From JBBQXY01 sp051004815 (lineage in GTDB: Bacteria; Chloroflexota; Ktedonobacteria; Ktedonobacterales; Ktedonobacteraceae): a DNA stretch of 15,880 nucleotides. The stretch lies in the NCBI GenBank assembly GCA_051004815.1, contig JBPCJY010000002.1, forward strand, positions 1 to 15,880, written 5' to 3'. The notes beneath the pieces were generated by a model. The model saw only the letters and a program-made list of their open reading frames with translations. It was not told the origin of the DNA and ran no database searches. How positions within the stretch are numbered: position 1 is the stretch's first letter; each line of letters begins with the position of its first letter. The position numbers were made by a program, and so were the translations under genes. Positions 1 to 6,966 of this stretch are shown piece after piece.

Positions 1-113
1 CTTTTCTTTTTCTGCCCACCGAAAAAGGGGAAAAGGCAGGGGAGAAAACAACCCACCGTTGGCCCCTTTTCGGGCTCCCCATGTTTTTTGTTCCCCTACT
101 CTACAAAATATGT

Positions 114-1376
114 TCACGACCGTTGTAGCGCGAATTGCGTGAACATGGCCTCCCAGACCTCCTGGTTTTCGAGGCGTTCATCGAGGGAGACGACACGCGC
201 ATTGATCGTGCCGAAGACGGTGCGCAGGATACGTTGCAGGACAGAGGAAGCTTCGTCGTAGAAATCCTCGGTCTGCTGGATATTGACGCTGAGTATTTCG
301 TAGCAGAGGGACTTAAAATTATCAACATCGATATGATTCTGCTCTATTTTGAACTCGTAGTTGCCCATGTAGCGCAACCTTTCGCGGTAGAGCAATGTGC
401 GCAAGGTGTTGAGGTCTAGTTCTGCCCCACGAGCGCGACAGGTTTCCGCGAGAGCATCCATCGTCCAGTTGATAAATTCTACGAGGGCGGGCAACTGCTC
501 CATGGGCGTGCGACGGCGATTCCACTCCTGCTCCATACGGCTGAGCAGGTTGAGCAGTTCAAAGCTCTCCATGCGTAGTTTCTCGGCGGGTTCAGGGAGG
601 CGAACATCGCGTGCATATACTTGGGGAACGGGTTCCTGGAAGACATGCATGAGAAATTTTTGCTGGACGAGCTGTGCCAAATCGCGGGCCACCTCCAACT
701 CTGGTCTGCGCATGGCACTGGCGATACGCCGCACCCTACGGTGGAGATTAACATGGACAAAGAGTTCAAAGGTGCGTGTATCGAAGCTCATGGCATAGGG
801 AATAGCCGGCGCCAACTGTAAGATGGTACGAACACTCTGCGGTAGATAGAGGCGCATGTGCTCCCATTCATCACAGTAGCGTACCATCTCCATGGTAACG
901 CGCATAACCTCAAGCTCAAGGGAGCTTTCACCGTAGGGCAAGATGGTCTGACTGTTGGGGCTGGTAATGAATTCGTAGGTACCCTCTTGCCAGAGGGCCA
1001 GCTCGCGTACCGTCCACAACGCCTTGATACGCAGAGCCTCTTTCAATTGCCGCTCATTGATGACGCCCATCTCTAGCAGACGTTCCCCAATACGTTTACC
1101 AAAAGCAGCCTGCATCTGCTGAGTAAAAGCTTGCTCAATGTGAGGGGAGGTTGCCATGCCCAGTTGCTGCAAAACATCGCCCAGCGTTAAAGCACCCGCG
1201 TCAAGCTCAGAACAGCTCGCCAGCTTGCCCTGGTTAAAATAAATAATACCCAGCCGACCCGTAACGTGTCTGAGCCGTAGAGCACCCGTCATGCTCCCCA
1301 TCTCCATCATCTGTAAAACTTCAACCAGGCCAAATTCCTTGAGCGATCCATGTAACAGGCGACTGTTCGTGACCAT
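114..1376 (-). CDS. DUF4388 (PATAN) domain protein
   Basis: This is a 420-aa protein. Residues ~8-75 (HGSLKEFGLVEVLQMMEMGS, then GALRLRH, GIIYFNQGKL and LGDVLQQLG) match the DUF4388/PATAN pattern: a short strand, a helix of the 'L-EVLQ' type, 'TG-L' and a 'G-I-F--G-L' hairpin. Residues ~96-140 (GERLLEMGVINERQLKEAL and an EGTYEF strand) are the usual second half of such proteins. In known families PATAN domains are associated with two-component, GTPase and surface-motility signalling. Residues ~150-420 are rich in helix-forming sequence and I do not recognise them. There is no signal peptide or membrane segment, so it is probably cytoplasmic. The ATG follows a GGGGGGAG ribosome-binding site by only 1-2 bases, and the gene has its own extended -10 promoter. 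It has no same-strand neighbour in view. The domain call is fairly safe; the cellular role is unknown. Confidence 0.8.
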   Translation of the reverse strand: MVTNSRLLHGSLKEFGLVEVLQMMEMGSMTGALRLRHVTGRLGIIYFNQGKLASCSELDAGALTLGDVLQQLGMATSPHIEQAFTQQMQAAFGKRIGERLLEMGVINERQLKEALRIKALWTVRELALWQEGTYEFITSPNSQTILPYGESSLELEVMRVTMEMVRYCDEWEHMRLYLPQSVRTILQLAPAIPYAMSFDTRTFELFVHVNLHRRVRRIASAMRRPELEVARDLAQLVQQKFLMHVFQEPVPQVYARDVRLPEPAEKLRMESFELLNLLSRMEQEWNRRRTPMEQLPALVEFINWTMDALAETCRARGAELDLNTLRTLLYRERLRYMGNYEFKIEQNHIDVDNFKSLCYEILSVNIQQTEDFYDEASSVLQRILRTVFGTINARVVSLDERLENQEVWEAMFTQFALQRS

Positions 1377-1433
1377 GCTCCCCCCGTACTATCCAACTAA
1401 CATGCAATAGAACATCTTAAATATCTCTTCTGC

Positions 1434-1463
1434 ATTATATCAGAGTTCAATTTGTTTCAACAA
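1434..1463 (-). promoter_or_regulatory. extended -10 promoter of the DUF4388 gene
   Basis: Read on the minus strand, TGATATAAT (the TATAAT is the complement of 1434-1439) is a perfect extended -10 element. Upstream candidates for the -35 are TTGAAA at 15-bp spacing and TTGTTG at 18-bp spacing. The implied leader is about 50 nt before the ATG at 1376. Sequence match only. Confidence 0.6.
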
Positions 1464-1522
1464 GTATCTAAGGCAAGGTTCAATTGTGACGAATGGTGCT
1501 TGACCGGTTGAACCGTCAACCC

Positions 1523-1557
1523 CTGTCAGGCTTCGCGCAGTAGCCGAAGCCTGACAG
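1523..1557. repeat. 13-bp perfect hairpin
   Basis: CTGTCAGGCTTCG (1523-1535) and CGAAGCCTGACAG (1545-1557) pair perfectly around a 9-nt loop. No T-run follows on either side and no gene ends here, so it resembles a REP-type palindrome more than a terminator. Confidence 0.6.
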
Positions 1558-1664
1558 CGCTGTGTCTTTCTGTTGCTGAGGACCTGTCAAGTCCATTTGA
1601 ACCATGCCTAAGCTCCTCATTCAGGATCTGTGAATTATCGAGGAAATGCCGTTCTTCCATATTC

Positions 1665-1750
1665 TCCCTGACGCCCACAAGGGGCGTCACTACATCTCAA
1701 CGGGCTTGCCTCCTCAATCATGTAGTGACGCCCCTTATGGGCGTCAGGGA
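1665..1750. repeat. 86-bp nested palindromic repeat (BIME/MITE-like)
   Basis: Two 31-nt arms (1665-1695 and 1720-1750) are inverted copies with one mismatch, around a 24-nt centre. Each arm is itself a palindrome, TGACGCCC...GGGCGTCA. ATTC directly abuts both outer ends (1661-1664 and 1751-1754), which could be a 4-bp target duplication but is short enough to be chance. It ends 30 bp before the -10 box of the LLM oxidoreductase gene. Confidence 0.75.
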
Positions 1751-1780
1751 ATTCTTACTCCCAATATCACAAAAGTGCGC

Positions 1781-1786
1781 TATAAT
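1781..1786 (+). promoter_or_regulatory. TATAAT -10 box of the LLM oxidoreductase gene
   Basis: A perfect TATAAT lies 55 bp before the ATG. No good -35 is present at 16-18 bp; TTACTC at 1755-1760 is too distant. The site is just downstream of the nested palindrome. Confidence 0.45.
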
Positions 1787-1841
1787 ACCAGAACCATAGA
1801 TTAGTAACATCTCTCTCTCACATGGAAGGACAATAGCAGAA

Positions 1842-2906
1842 ATGACAACAGACGACACTGCCAACACAACGAAAGCATATCGCCATAAAGTTGGTTTAGT
1901 GGCTGAGATCCCCAATTTCCCTGGCCCGTGGACGGAAGTGGTAGAGAAGGTCAAGATTGCCGACGAGTTGGGCTTTGACTCCATCTGGTTGGGCGAATCG
2001 TGGGGCTACGAACTGTTTACCTCGATGGCCGATTTAGTGCGCGTCACCAGGCGCATCAAAATCGGCGCGGGGATTGCCAATATTTATTCGCGCACTCCTG
2101 CCGTGCTGGCGAGTACAGCAGCCACACTGGACGAGCGTTCCGGTGGGCGCATTATCCTGGGGCTTGGCCCATCGGGCGCGAACGTGATCGAGCACTGGCA
2201 TGGTGTTCCTTTCCAGAAACCCGTGCGGCGCACACGCGAATATGTCGAGATCATTCGCACAATTCTGCGCGGCGAAAAACTGGTCTACCATGGCGAATTT
2301 TTCAATCTTGAACGCGGCTTCAAGCTGCGTTTCACACCACCACGAGCGGACCTCCCGATCTACATTGCCGCCATGGGACCGAAAAACGTGGAGCAGTCGG
2401 GAGAGATCGCTGATGGCGTTCTGCCTGTCTATTGGCCGGGTAACAAATGGGGCGAATTGCGGGAACAATTAGATGAAGGATCGCGCCTGGCTGGTCGTCC
2501 TCCCCATAGTGCCGCCATCGCGCCCTACCTGACGGTCATCATTCTTAACGAAAATGCCAATGAGCAAGATCGTGCTACCGCACGCCTCTTCGCAGCTGCA
2601 CCTCTGGCCTTCTACATCGGCAAGATGGGCGTCTACTACTCACAAATGTTGACGCGCCACGGCTATGGTGCCGAGGTCGCGGTCGTGCAAGAGGCGTGGA
2701 AGCACCGCGACAAGAATCCGGCGGAAGCTGTGCCACCTGAGCTATTGGATGTGACCTCCATCATTGGGACACCGACAGAGGTCGTGGCTAAGCTTGATCA
2801 GTGGGCCGCGTCGGGCGTTGATGAACCTGTCATAGGCATGCCCTCCGGTTCGGTTGACGAGGTGGGGGCCACGCTCTCCGCGTTTATGGGCGCGTTGAAA
2901 GCGTAA
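1842..2906 (+). CDS. LLM-class flavin-dependent (probably F420) oxidoreductase
   Basis: This 354-aa protein fits the luciferase-like monooxygenase (LLM) TIM-barrel family at about the usual length. Diagnostic segments are KIADELGFDSIWLGESWG near the N-terminus, RIKIGAGIANIYSRTP, TLDERSGGRIILGLGPSG, the Y-G-FF-L segment, LPIYIAAMGPKNVE followed by GEIADGVLP, and a C-terminal IIGTPTEVVAKL. This arrangement is typical of F420-dependent methylenetetrahydromethanopterin-reductase-like enzymes, which carry out hydride transfer between reduced F420 (or FMN) and an organic substrate; the substrate cannot be read from sequence. It is cytoplasmic with no signal peptide. GGAAGGA (1824-1830) lies 11 nt before the ATG. 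Its last 109 bp overlap the 3' end of the convergent protease gene. Family call is high confidence; F420 over FMN is inferred from subfamily appearance. Confidence 0.88.
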   Translation: MTTDDTANTTKAYRHKVGLVAEIPNFPGPWTEVVEKVKIADELGFDSIWLGESWGYELFTSMADLVRVTRRIKIGAGIANIYSRTPAVLASTAATLDERSGGRIILGLGPSGANVIEHWHGVPFQKPVRRTREYVEIIRTILRGEKLVYHGEFFNLERGFKLRFTPPRADLPIYIAAMGPKNVEQSGEIADGVLPVYWPGNKWGELREQLDEGSRLAGRPPHSAAIAPYLTVIILNENANEQDRATARLFAAAPLAFYIGKMGVYYSQMLTRHGYGAEVAVVQEAWKHRDKNPAEAVPPELLDVTSIIGTPTEVVAKLDQWAASGVDEPVIGMPSGSVDEVGATLSAFMGALKA

Positions 2907-4045
2907 CCGTGACGCCTGGCAAAAGCTTCGGCGTGCTGCAAGCGTTTGCTAATAGCGGGATGATCGTGGAAAAGGAACTCAATAATGGGCGATGGCTCGA
3001 TGTCAGCCAGGTTCTGGTCGGCTAAACGGGTCATCGCATTGCTAAAGGCCCCCACCATTTTCGTGGTCTGTAGCGCATATTCATCGGCCTGGTACTCTAT
3101 GGTACGGCTCAAGCCGTTGCTGAGCGGCATGAAGATCAGCCCGAAGATTGCTGTCAGCACCAACACCAGCGGGATAGTAGCGGCATCAGCGAGGCTGGTG
3201 TAATAGTGCTGCGTATCTACTGCCCAATGCAGCACGAGATTGAGCAGGTACAGTCCCAGCAGCGTCAACACCGATTGGCTGACAAGCAACTTCCAGATAT
3301 CGCGGTGAACATGATGACCCAATTCATGGGCGAGGACAACCTCAATCTCATCGGGCGTATAGCGATCAAGCATGGTATCGCCCAGGACAATGCGCCGCGT
3401 ATTGCCCAACCCCATGAGGGCGGCATTGGCAGCGGTGGTCTTGCTACTCATCTCCATCGTGAAAACGCCGCGCACACGCGTATGTGCGCGGTCGGTTAAG
3501 GCCAACAAGCGGCGCGTCAAATCGCCTTCGGCTAACGGCTTGAGCTTGTAGAAGAGGGGCAAGATGAGCACGGGAGCCAGGTTTGCCATGACGACGGTGA
3601 AGAAAAGCAGGATCAGGGCGACCCAGAGCCACCAAAGCTGCGGCTGCGTCGCCAGCAAGAGGTAGATCAGTTCGACGACGAGGATTTCCAGCACAAGACT
3701 CAATACCAAACCCTTGCCGAGGTCGGCGAACCAGCTACGCAAAGACATCGTGGAGAGGCCAAAACGATGTGGCAGTCGATAGCCACTATAAAAAGCTAGC
3801 GGTGAGGTAATAAGCTGGTAGGCTAGCATCAAGATCAGGAAGTAGAGCAGGATTTGCAAGGGGTACCAGCCAGCAACAGGTTGCCAGGTCAGAAATTGTA
3901 GCAGGTCACGCAATGCTGTATCAAGTCCGCTCATAAAGATAAAGAGGATGCCCACTGCCGCGATAATGATGTCGGTCAGGCTCAGTTGTCGTCGTAGGCG
4001 GGCGTATTGGCGTGCTTTTTGTTGTCGCTCCTGGTCAATTTCCAT
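2798..4045 (-). CDS. M48 family metalloprotease (Ste24/CAAX protease-like)
   Basis: This 415-aa integral membrane zinc protease has the catalytic HELGH at residues 240-244 and the third zinc ligand region EYQADEY at 317-323 (Glu317). The conserved FHDHPAISKRLQHAE follows at ~359-373, typical of the Ste24 branch. Hydrophobic segments lie at ~23-42, 60-88, 108-133, 137-168, 252-275 and 288-310. Family members cleave prenylated peptides in eukaryotes; in bacteria they are membrane quality-control proteases. Here the substrate is unknown. GAGAGG lies 7 nt before the ATG. The family core ends near residue 378. Residues 380-415 (Pro/Ser/Thr-rich) are encoded entirely antisense to the end of the LLM gene, so they look like a tail gained by loss of an earlier stop. 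It lies downstream of the FHA gene on the same strand, but a terminator-like hairpin separates them. Confidence 0.93.
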   Translation of the reverse strand: MEIDQERQQKARQYARLRRQLSLTDIIIAAVGILFIFMSGLDTALRDLLQFLTWQPVAGWYPLQILLYFLILMLAYQLITSPLAFYSGYRLPHRFGLSTMSLRSWFADLGKGLVLSLVLEILVVELIYLLLATQPQLWWLWVALILLFFTVVMANLAPVLILPLFYKLKPLAEGDLTRRLLALTDRAHTRVRGVFTMEMSSKTTAANAALMGLGNTRRIVLGDTMLDRYTPDEIEVVLAHELGHHVHRDIWKLLVSQSVLTLLGLYLLNLVLHWAVDTQHYYTSLADAATIPLVLVLTAIFGLIFMPLSNGLSRTIEYQADEYALQTTKMVGAFSNAMTRLADQNLADIEPSPIIEFLFHDHPAISKRLQHAEAFARRHGYAFNAPINAESVAPTSSTEPEGMPMTGSSTPDAAH

Positions 4046-4080
4046 GCTCGTGCCTCTCGTTTTTGGGTCCTCAATCCTAT

Positions 4081-4147
4081 AAAGGCAGTGAAGCTGTTGT
4101 GTACAAGCCGCCTGAGACGGGCTGGATACAACAGCTTCACTGCTTTA
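4081..4147 (-). terminator. terminator-like hairpin after the FHA gene
   Basis: GCAGTGAAGCTGTTGT (4085-4100) pairs perfectly with 4128-4143; A-rich bases at 4081-4083 and T-rich bases at 4144-4146 extend it with one bulge. It starts 2 bp past the FHA stop codon, so it is placed for termination of that minus-strand gene. The U-tract on that strand is weak (CCTTTATAG), so termination may be partial, with readthrough into the protease gene. Confidence 0.6.
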
Positions 4148-4148
4148 C

Positions 4149-5723
4149 TTATGCCTTCTTAAAGGTGCAAGTTACCTTGCCGAAGGAGAGAGTATCGCCG
4201 TCGTTGATGGGCGTGGCTTTGTCCGGCTCCAGGCGTTTACTGTTGACACGCGTAGCATTGGTGCTGTTCAGATCGGTCAGCGTATAACTGCTGCCGATGT
4301 GTTCAAGGCTGGCGTGTATGCGCGAAACAGTATCCGAACCTTGCATGTTGCTGAGGTCAACCTGTGGCTGAGTGCCACCAAGATCATGATCATAACGACC
4401 CACCAGAGCACTTTCGCCGGAAAGCTGAACCTTGCGACCATCGCTGAAAGTCAAGGAACCCCAGGTGACGTTAGGATCAAAGGCTGGTTGCGACAAAGGT
4501 TTTGGCGCAATGGGCTTGGGAGCCACGGGCGTAGGATTCACGGGCGGCGTATAATACGGCACATCCGGCTGTTGTGCTGATGTCGCTGGTGTTTGCGCCT
4601 TGGGTTTAATTTGCTGTGGCCGTACTGGCGGTGTCTGCGGTCTCGCTGGCGGGGCAGCATGCAGATCAGGCGGCGGCGTATAATAGACCTCCGGTTCCGG
4701 TTTTTTCGGTGTTGCCGGGGCATCCTGCCTGGGGGCAGAGGGAATATACGTGATCTGTGGCGACGAGACGACTGGCGGCTCCTGTGGTACTGGCGGCACA
4801 TACGGCTCCGGCGCAGCAGGTGGCGTATAAACCGGATTCTGCTGCACTGGCGGTGTATATGTTGGGGCCGGAGGCGTATATGCTTGCGCTGGTGGCGGCG
4901 AATACGTCGGCGCGGGCGGCGGTGTATACGTTGGGGTTGGAGACGTGTAGCTCTCCGTTGGGGCCAGCGGTGACGCAAGAGGCGCGGCCTGGGGCGTGGT
5001 CAGCGATTGATAGACCGAGGCACCGCATTTTGGGCAGAAGGAGGCGTTGTCATTAACCTCCGTCTTACAATTGGGACAGAGCGTGACCAGCGACTTGCCA
5101 CAACCAGTACAGAAGGTATCACCAGCCTCGTAAGGTGTGTTACAACTGGGACAGCGCAACCGCTTCGCGGTCGACGCGGGTGTTGGCAACGCGTTCACAA
5201 TCATAGGAGGGGGAAGGTACTGCGGGGGCGGCGCATATTGCGGCCCTGGGATATATTGCTGCGGGGGCGGCGCCCAATGCTGTTGAATTTGCGGCATGAT
5301 CTGTACTGGTACCGGCCCGATCTGTATTTCAGGGTTGAGTTGACGCACCAGGCCATCCACTACATTCAAGACCTGGTTGCCCAGGCTCGCCTGACGTATC
5401 GCTCCTGCTCCTGCTGTAATCATGAGCGGCCAGAGGACAGGGGCAGCGATAATGCCGATAGCCCCGACAGCGGCCTTATCCATCCATTTTTGCTGGCCGA
5501 TCATCGCCAATGTGCCACCACTGGAGCGTTGCAAAATCACGGTCAAGGCGGCTTGCAAGCCAATCAGGGCTTCGAAATCACTGCCCTTTTTCAACTGCAC
5601 CATCACCTGGTCAGTCGTGCCTAGGTGCTGGGCCTGAAAGCCCTGCGCCCGGTAGATGTTTTCCAGGTTGCCGGCCAGTTGCTCTAAATCTACTGTGTCC
5701 GAATTATAAAATCGCGCATCCAT
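4149..5723 (-). CDS. FHA-domain protein with novel N-terminal domain and double zinc ribbon
   Basis: This is a 524-aa protein. Residues 1-~140 form an unrecognised domain, containing QVMVQLKKGSDFEALIG and a hydrophobic stretch at ~84-109, which recurs as a separate gene at 6075-6500. Residues ~191-234 are two zinc ribbons (CPSC...CTGC and CPNC...CPKC). Residues ~240-418 are a low-complexity linker with eight Y-[TSV]-P-P units. Residues 419-524 are an FHA domain with the expected GR, SRIHA and NSTNAT motifs, which bind phosphothreonine. It is therefore probably a reader of Ser/Thr-kinase signalling; the hydrophobic segment may tether it to the membrane. The frame stays open upstream to 5996, but I chose ATG 5723 because it matches the paralogue's start (M-[DN]-A-R-F-Y) and has GGAAGG 13 nt upstream. 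The partner kinase is not in the window. Confidence 0.88.
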   Translation of the reverse strand: MDARFYNSDTVDLEQLAGNLENIYRAQGFQAQHLGTTDQVMVQLKKGSDFEALIGLQAALTVILQRSSGGTLAMIGQQKWMDKAAVGAIGIIAAPVLWPLMITAGAGAIRQASLGNQVLNVVDGLVRQLNPEIQIGPVPVQIMPQIQQHWAPPPQQYIPGPQYAPPPQYLPPPMIVNALPTPASTAKRLRCPSCNTPYEAGDTFCTGCGKSLVTLCPNCKTEVNDNASFCPKCGASVYQSLTTPQAAPLASPLAPTESYTSPTPTYTPPPAPTYSPPPAQAYTPPAPTYTPPVQQNPVYTPPAAPEPYVPPVPQEPPVVSSPQITYIPSAPRQDAPATPKKPEPEVYYTPPPDLHAAPPARPQTPPVRPQQIKPKAQTPATSAQQPDVPYYTPPVNPTPVAPKPIAPKPLSQPAFDPNVTWGSLTFSDGRKVQLSGESALVGRYDHDLGGTQPQVDLSNMQGSDTVSRIHASLEHIGSSYTLTDLNSTNATRVNSKRLEPDKATPINDGDTLSFGKVTCTFKKA

Positions 5724-5832
5724 CCGTCTATCTCTGCCTTCCTTTTTATAGTATTGTATGCCTGCTCTATCTGTGCGTATGGTACCTGCGTTCCCGTTCA
5801 CCTTGTAACCTTGTATAGGTAGGATTTTCGGT

Positions 5833-5850
5833 GAGAGGCGGAAGCCTCTC
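5833..5850. repeat. short perfect hairpin
   Basis: GAGAGGC (5833-5839) and GCCTCTC (5844-5850) pair around a GGAA loop. There is no adjacent T-run suited to a terminator. It lies beside the larger palindrome and may belong to the same repeat cluster. Confidence 0.45.
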
Positions 5851-5881
5851 GTTCGTGCCACCCTGTCTGGGGGACAGGTAA

Positions 5882-6014
5882 TAGGGACAGGGGGCGGACG
5901 CGGTGGTGGATGCGGGGGCCTTGTGCCTGTCCTGGTGGAGGTCTTGATACTTCCCACAGGACGAGGACAAGCACAAGGCCCCCGCATCCCTACCACAGCC
6001 GCCCCTTGTCCCTA
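5882..6014. repeat. 133-bp palindromic dispersed repeat
   Basis: Its outer ends TAGGGACA (5882-5889) and TGTCCCTA (6007-6014) are inverted copies. Then GGGGGCG pairs loosely with CCGCCCC, and an 18-bp perfect block at 5909-5926 pairs with 5971-5988. The left half reappears at 15833-15880, so this is a repeat family and not a one-off terminator, though it could still stop transcription from the 141-aa gene. Confidence 0.75.
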
Positions 6015-6074
6015 CGCACGCCATCGCTCTTTCCGAAAAACCTTACCTGTGTAAGCCCCTGGGGCATTTCTATC

Positions 6075-6500
6075 CTATGGGTGGTTGGGAACCGATCCGG
6101 CTCTTACGTCGGGCTGCTGCTGGTGAACCAGGCCGTCCAGAATGTTCATGACCTGGTTGGCGAGGCTTGCCTGGCGTACTGCCCCTACGCCTGCCGTAAA
6201 CATCAACGGCCACAGGGCCGGAATGGCAAAACCAACCACGCCAATCGCCGCCTTATCCACCCATTTCTGCTGGCCGCACGCGACCATTATGCCACCACTG
6301 CTGCGCTGTATAGTGACCGTCAAGGCCGCTTGCATTCCTATCAGGGCCTCAAAGTCGCTACCCTTCTTTAACTGCACCATCACCTGATCGCCATTGCCAA
6401 TTTGTTGGGTCTGATAACCCTGGCCGCGCAAGAACTTCTCAAGATCGGTGGCCAGTTGCTCAATGTTCAACGTATCGCTACTGTAAAAACGGGCATTCAT
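6075..6500 (-). CDS. stand-alone paralogue of the FHA protein's N-terminal domain
   Basis: This 141-aa protein aligns from residue 1 with residues 1-~140 of the FHA protein, with roughly two thirds of positions identical. QVMVQLKKGSDFEALIG is identical in both, as are QRSSGG and GQQKW, and RQASL-NQV is shared. It ends where the other protein's proline-rich region begins, so it is either a natural single-domain version or a copy that lost its zinc ribbons and FHA domain. A hydrophobic, Gly/Ala-rich stretch at ~84-108 could be one membrane segment or hairpin. I do not recognise the family and assign no function. AGAAGGAG lies 9 nt before the ATG. It is probably transcribed separately from the FHA gene, given the 351-bp gap with a large palindrome. 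Confidence 0.85.
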   Translation of the reverse strand: MNARFYSSDTLNIEQLATDLEKFLRGQGYQTQQIGNGDQVMVQLKKGSDFEALIGMQAALTVTIQRSSGGIMVACGQQKWVDKAAIGVVGFAIPALWPLMFTAGVGAVRQASLANQVMNILDGLVHQQQPDVRAGSVPNHP

Positions 6501-6729
6501 GACATTTTCTCCTTCTCAATAGGCTATTGTGCATTTTTTAAGTATGTGATTGATCGTTATGCTCAGAGCAAAGCTTGTCTTCGTTCGATAGCAAAAGTAT
6601 TCATCAAAATATACGAGCGTTATGTGTTTAGGTTAGACAGGTCAAGCCACCGTTTCTAAAGTATATCATCTTATAAGGCAAAGGGGGAAATGCCCTCCCG
6701 CTTTCCAGGTAATTGAGAGAAGAAAACCC

Positions 6730-6870
6730 AGACATTTGGAGAGAAGACTGTCCGCTCACGGACAGGAGAGGGATTCGGCCTGTCATTCTGAGCGCAGCGA
6801 AGAATCTGCACCTGGGCGAGCGAGAGATTCTTCGCTCCGCTCAGAATGACAGCCTTATCTCCAAATGTCT
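6730..6870. mobile_element. 141-bp MITE-like element with TIRs and direct-repeat flanks
   Basis: AGACATTTGGAGA (6730-6742) and its exact inverse TCTCCAAATGTCT (6858-6870) bound the element. The 11-bp sequence GAAGAAAACCC abuts both ends (6719-6729 and 6871-6881), as expected of a target-site duplication. Inside are a 7-bp hairpin (6748-6765) and a large inverted repeat (6777-6854) built on TGTCATTCTGAGCG. There is no coding capacity, so it would have been moved by a transposase elsewhere. It ends 18 bp before the TetR -35 box. Confidence 0.8.
6777..6854. repeat. inverted repeat with TGTCATTCTGAGCG arms
   Basis: The arms at 6777-6807 and 6825-6854 pair with only small bulges around a 17-nt centre. 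I recall similar TGTCATTCTGAGCG/GAAGAATCT palindromes as widespread intergenic repeats in several phyla, but I cannot confirm copy number here. It lies wholly inside the MITE-like element. Confidence 0.7.
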
Positions 6871-6888
6871 GAAGAAAACCCTGGAGTC

Positions 6889-6917
6889 TTGACTTTTGTC
6901 TTTGCCTTCGGTATACT
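6889..6917 (+). promoter_or_regulatory. sigma70-type promoter of the TetR gene
   Basis: TTGACT (6889-6894) and TATACT (6912-6917) are separated by exactly 17 bp, a strong match to the housekeeping consensus. Transcription would begin near 6924, giving a leader of about 40 nt. Confidence 0.75.
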
Positions 6918-6919
6918 GT

Positions 6920-6937
6920 AATTAATCAGTAAATTAA
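6920..6937. promoter_or_regulatory. putative TetR operator overlapping its own start site
   Basis: ATTAAT is repeated in inverted orientation around a 6-nt spacer, and the site covers the expected +1 of the tetR promoter. It matches 15 of 18 bases of the site at 7599-7616 before the FAD monooxygenase gene. This supports repression of both genes by the TetR protein (inference). Confidence 0.6.
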
Positions 6938-6966
6938 TAAATTGCTAGAAATGGTTTGGATGAAAG

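Larger units (their letters stand above)
1377..1841. other. 465-bp gene-free gap between divergent genes
   Basis: The gap holds the extended -10 promoter of the leftward gene, an imperfect inverted repeat around TTGACCGGTTGAACCGTCAA (1500-1519), a 13-bp hairpin (1523-1557), an 86-bp nested palindrome (1665-1750) and a -10 box for the rightward gene (1781-1786). Bases 1560-1660 show nothing I can interpret, and I see no convincing small gene. Confidence 0.6.
5724..6074. other. 351-bp gap between the two paralogues
   Basis: The gap contains a short hairpin (5833-5850) and a 133-bp palindromic repeat (5882-6014). Toward the FHA gene there are tandem ACCTTGT copies (5800-5815) and a TACAAT -10-like box on the minus strand (complement of 5753-5758) without a good -35. 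I see no gene here, although the FHA frame has no stop until beyond 5996. Confidence 0.5.
6501..6966. other. 466-bp gap between divergent genes
   Basis: The gap carries the 5' region of the 141-aa gene, including a CAATAG-G-CTATTG palindrome at 6518-6530 just upstream of its ribosome-binding site. It also holds a 141-bp MITE-like element (6730-6870) and the promoter and operator of the TetR gene (6889-6937). Bases 6535-6715 are AT-rich with no feature I can support. Confidence 0.55.

Noticed and set aside
4538..5056. Arg-rich and Ala/Thr-rich open frames around the zinc-ribbon and linker region
   Set aside because: They are alternative-frame readings of the proline/tyrosine-rich linker of the FHA gene.
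5724..5996. N-terminal extension of the FHA protein to an ATG at 5996
   Set aside because: The extra 91 codons run through the 133-bp palindrome and are Arg/Pro-rich. The paralogue starts at the equivalent of 5723, which has its own ribosome-binding site.
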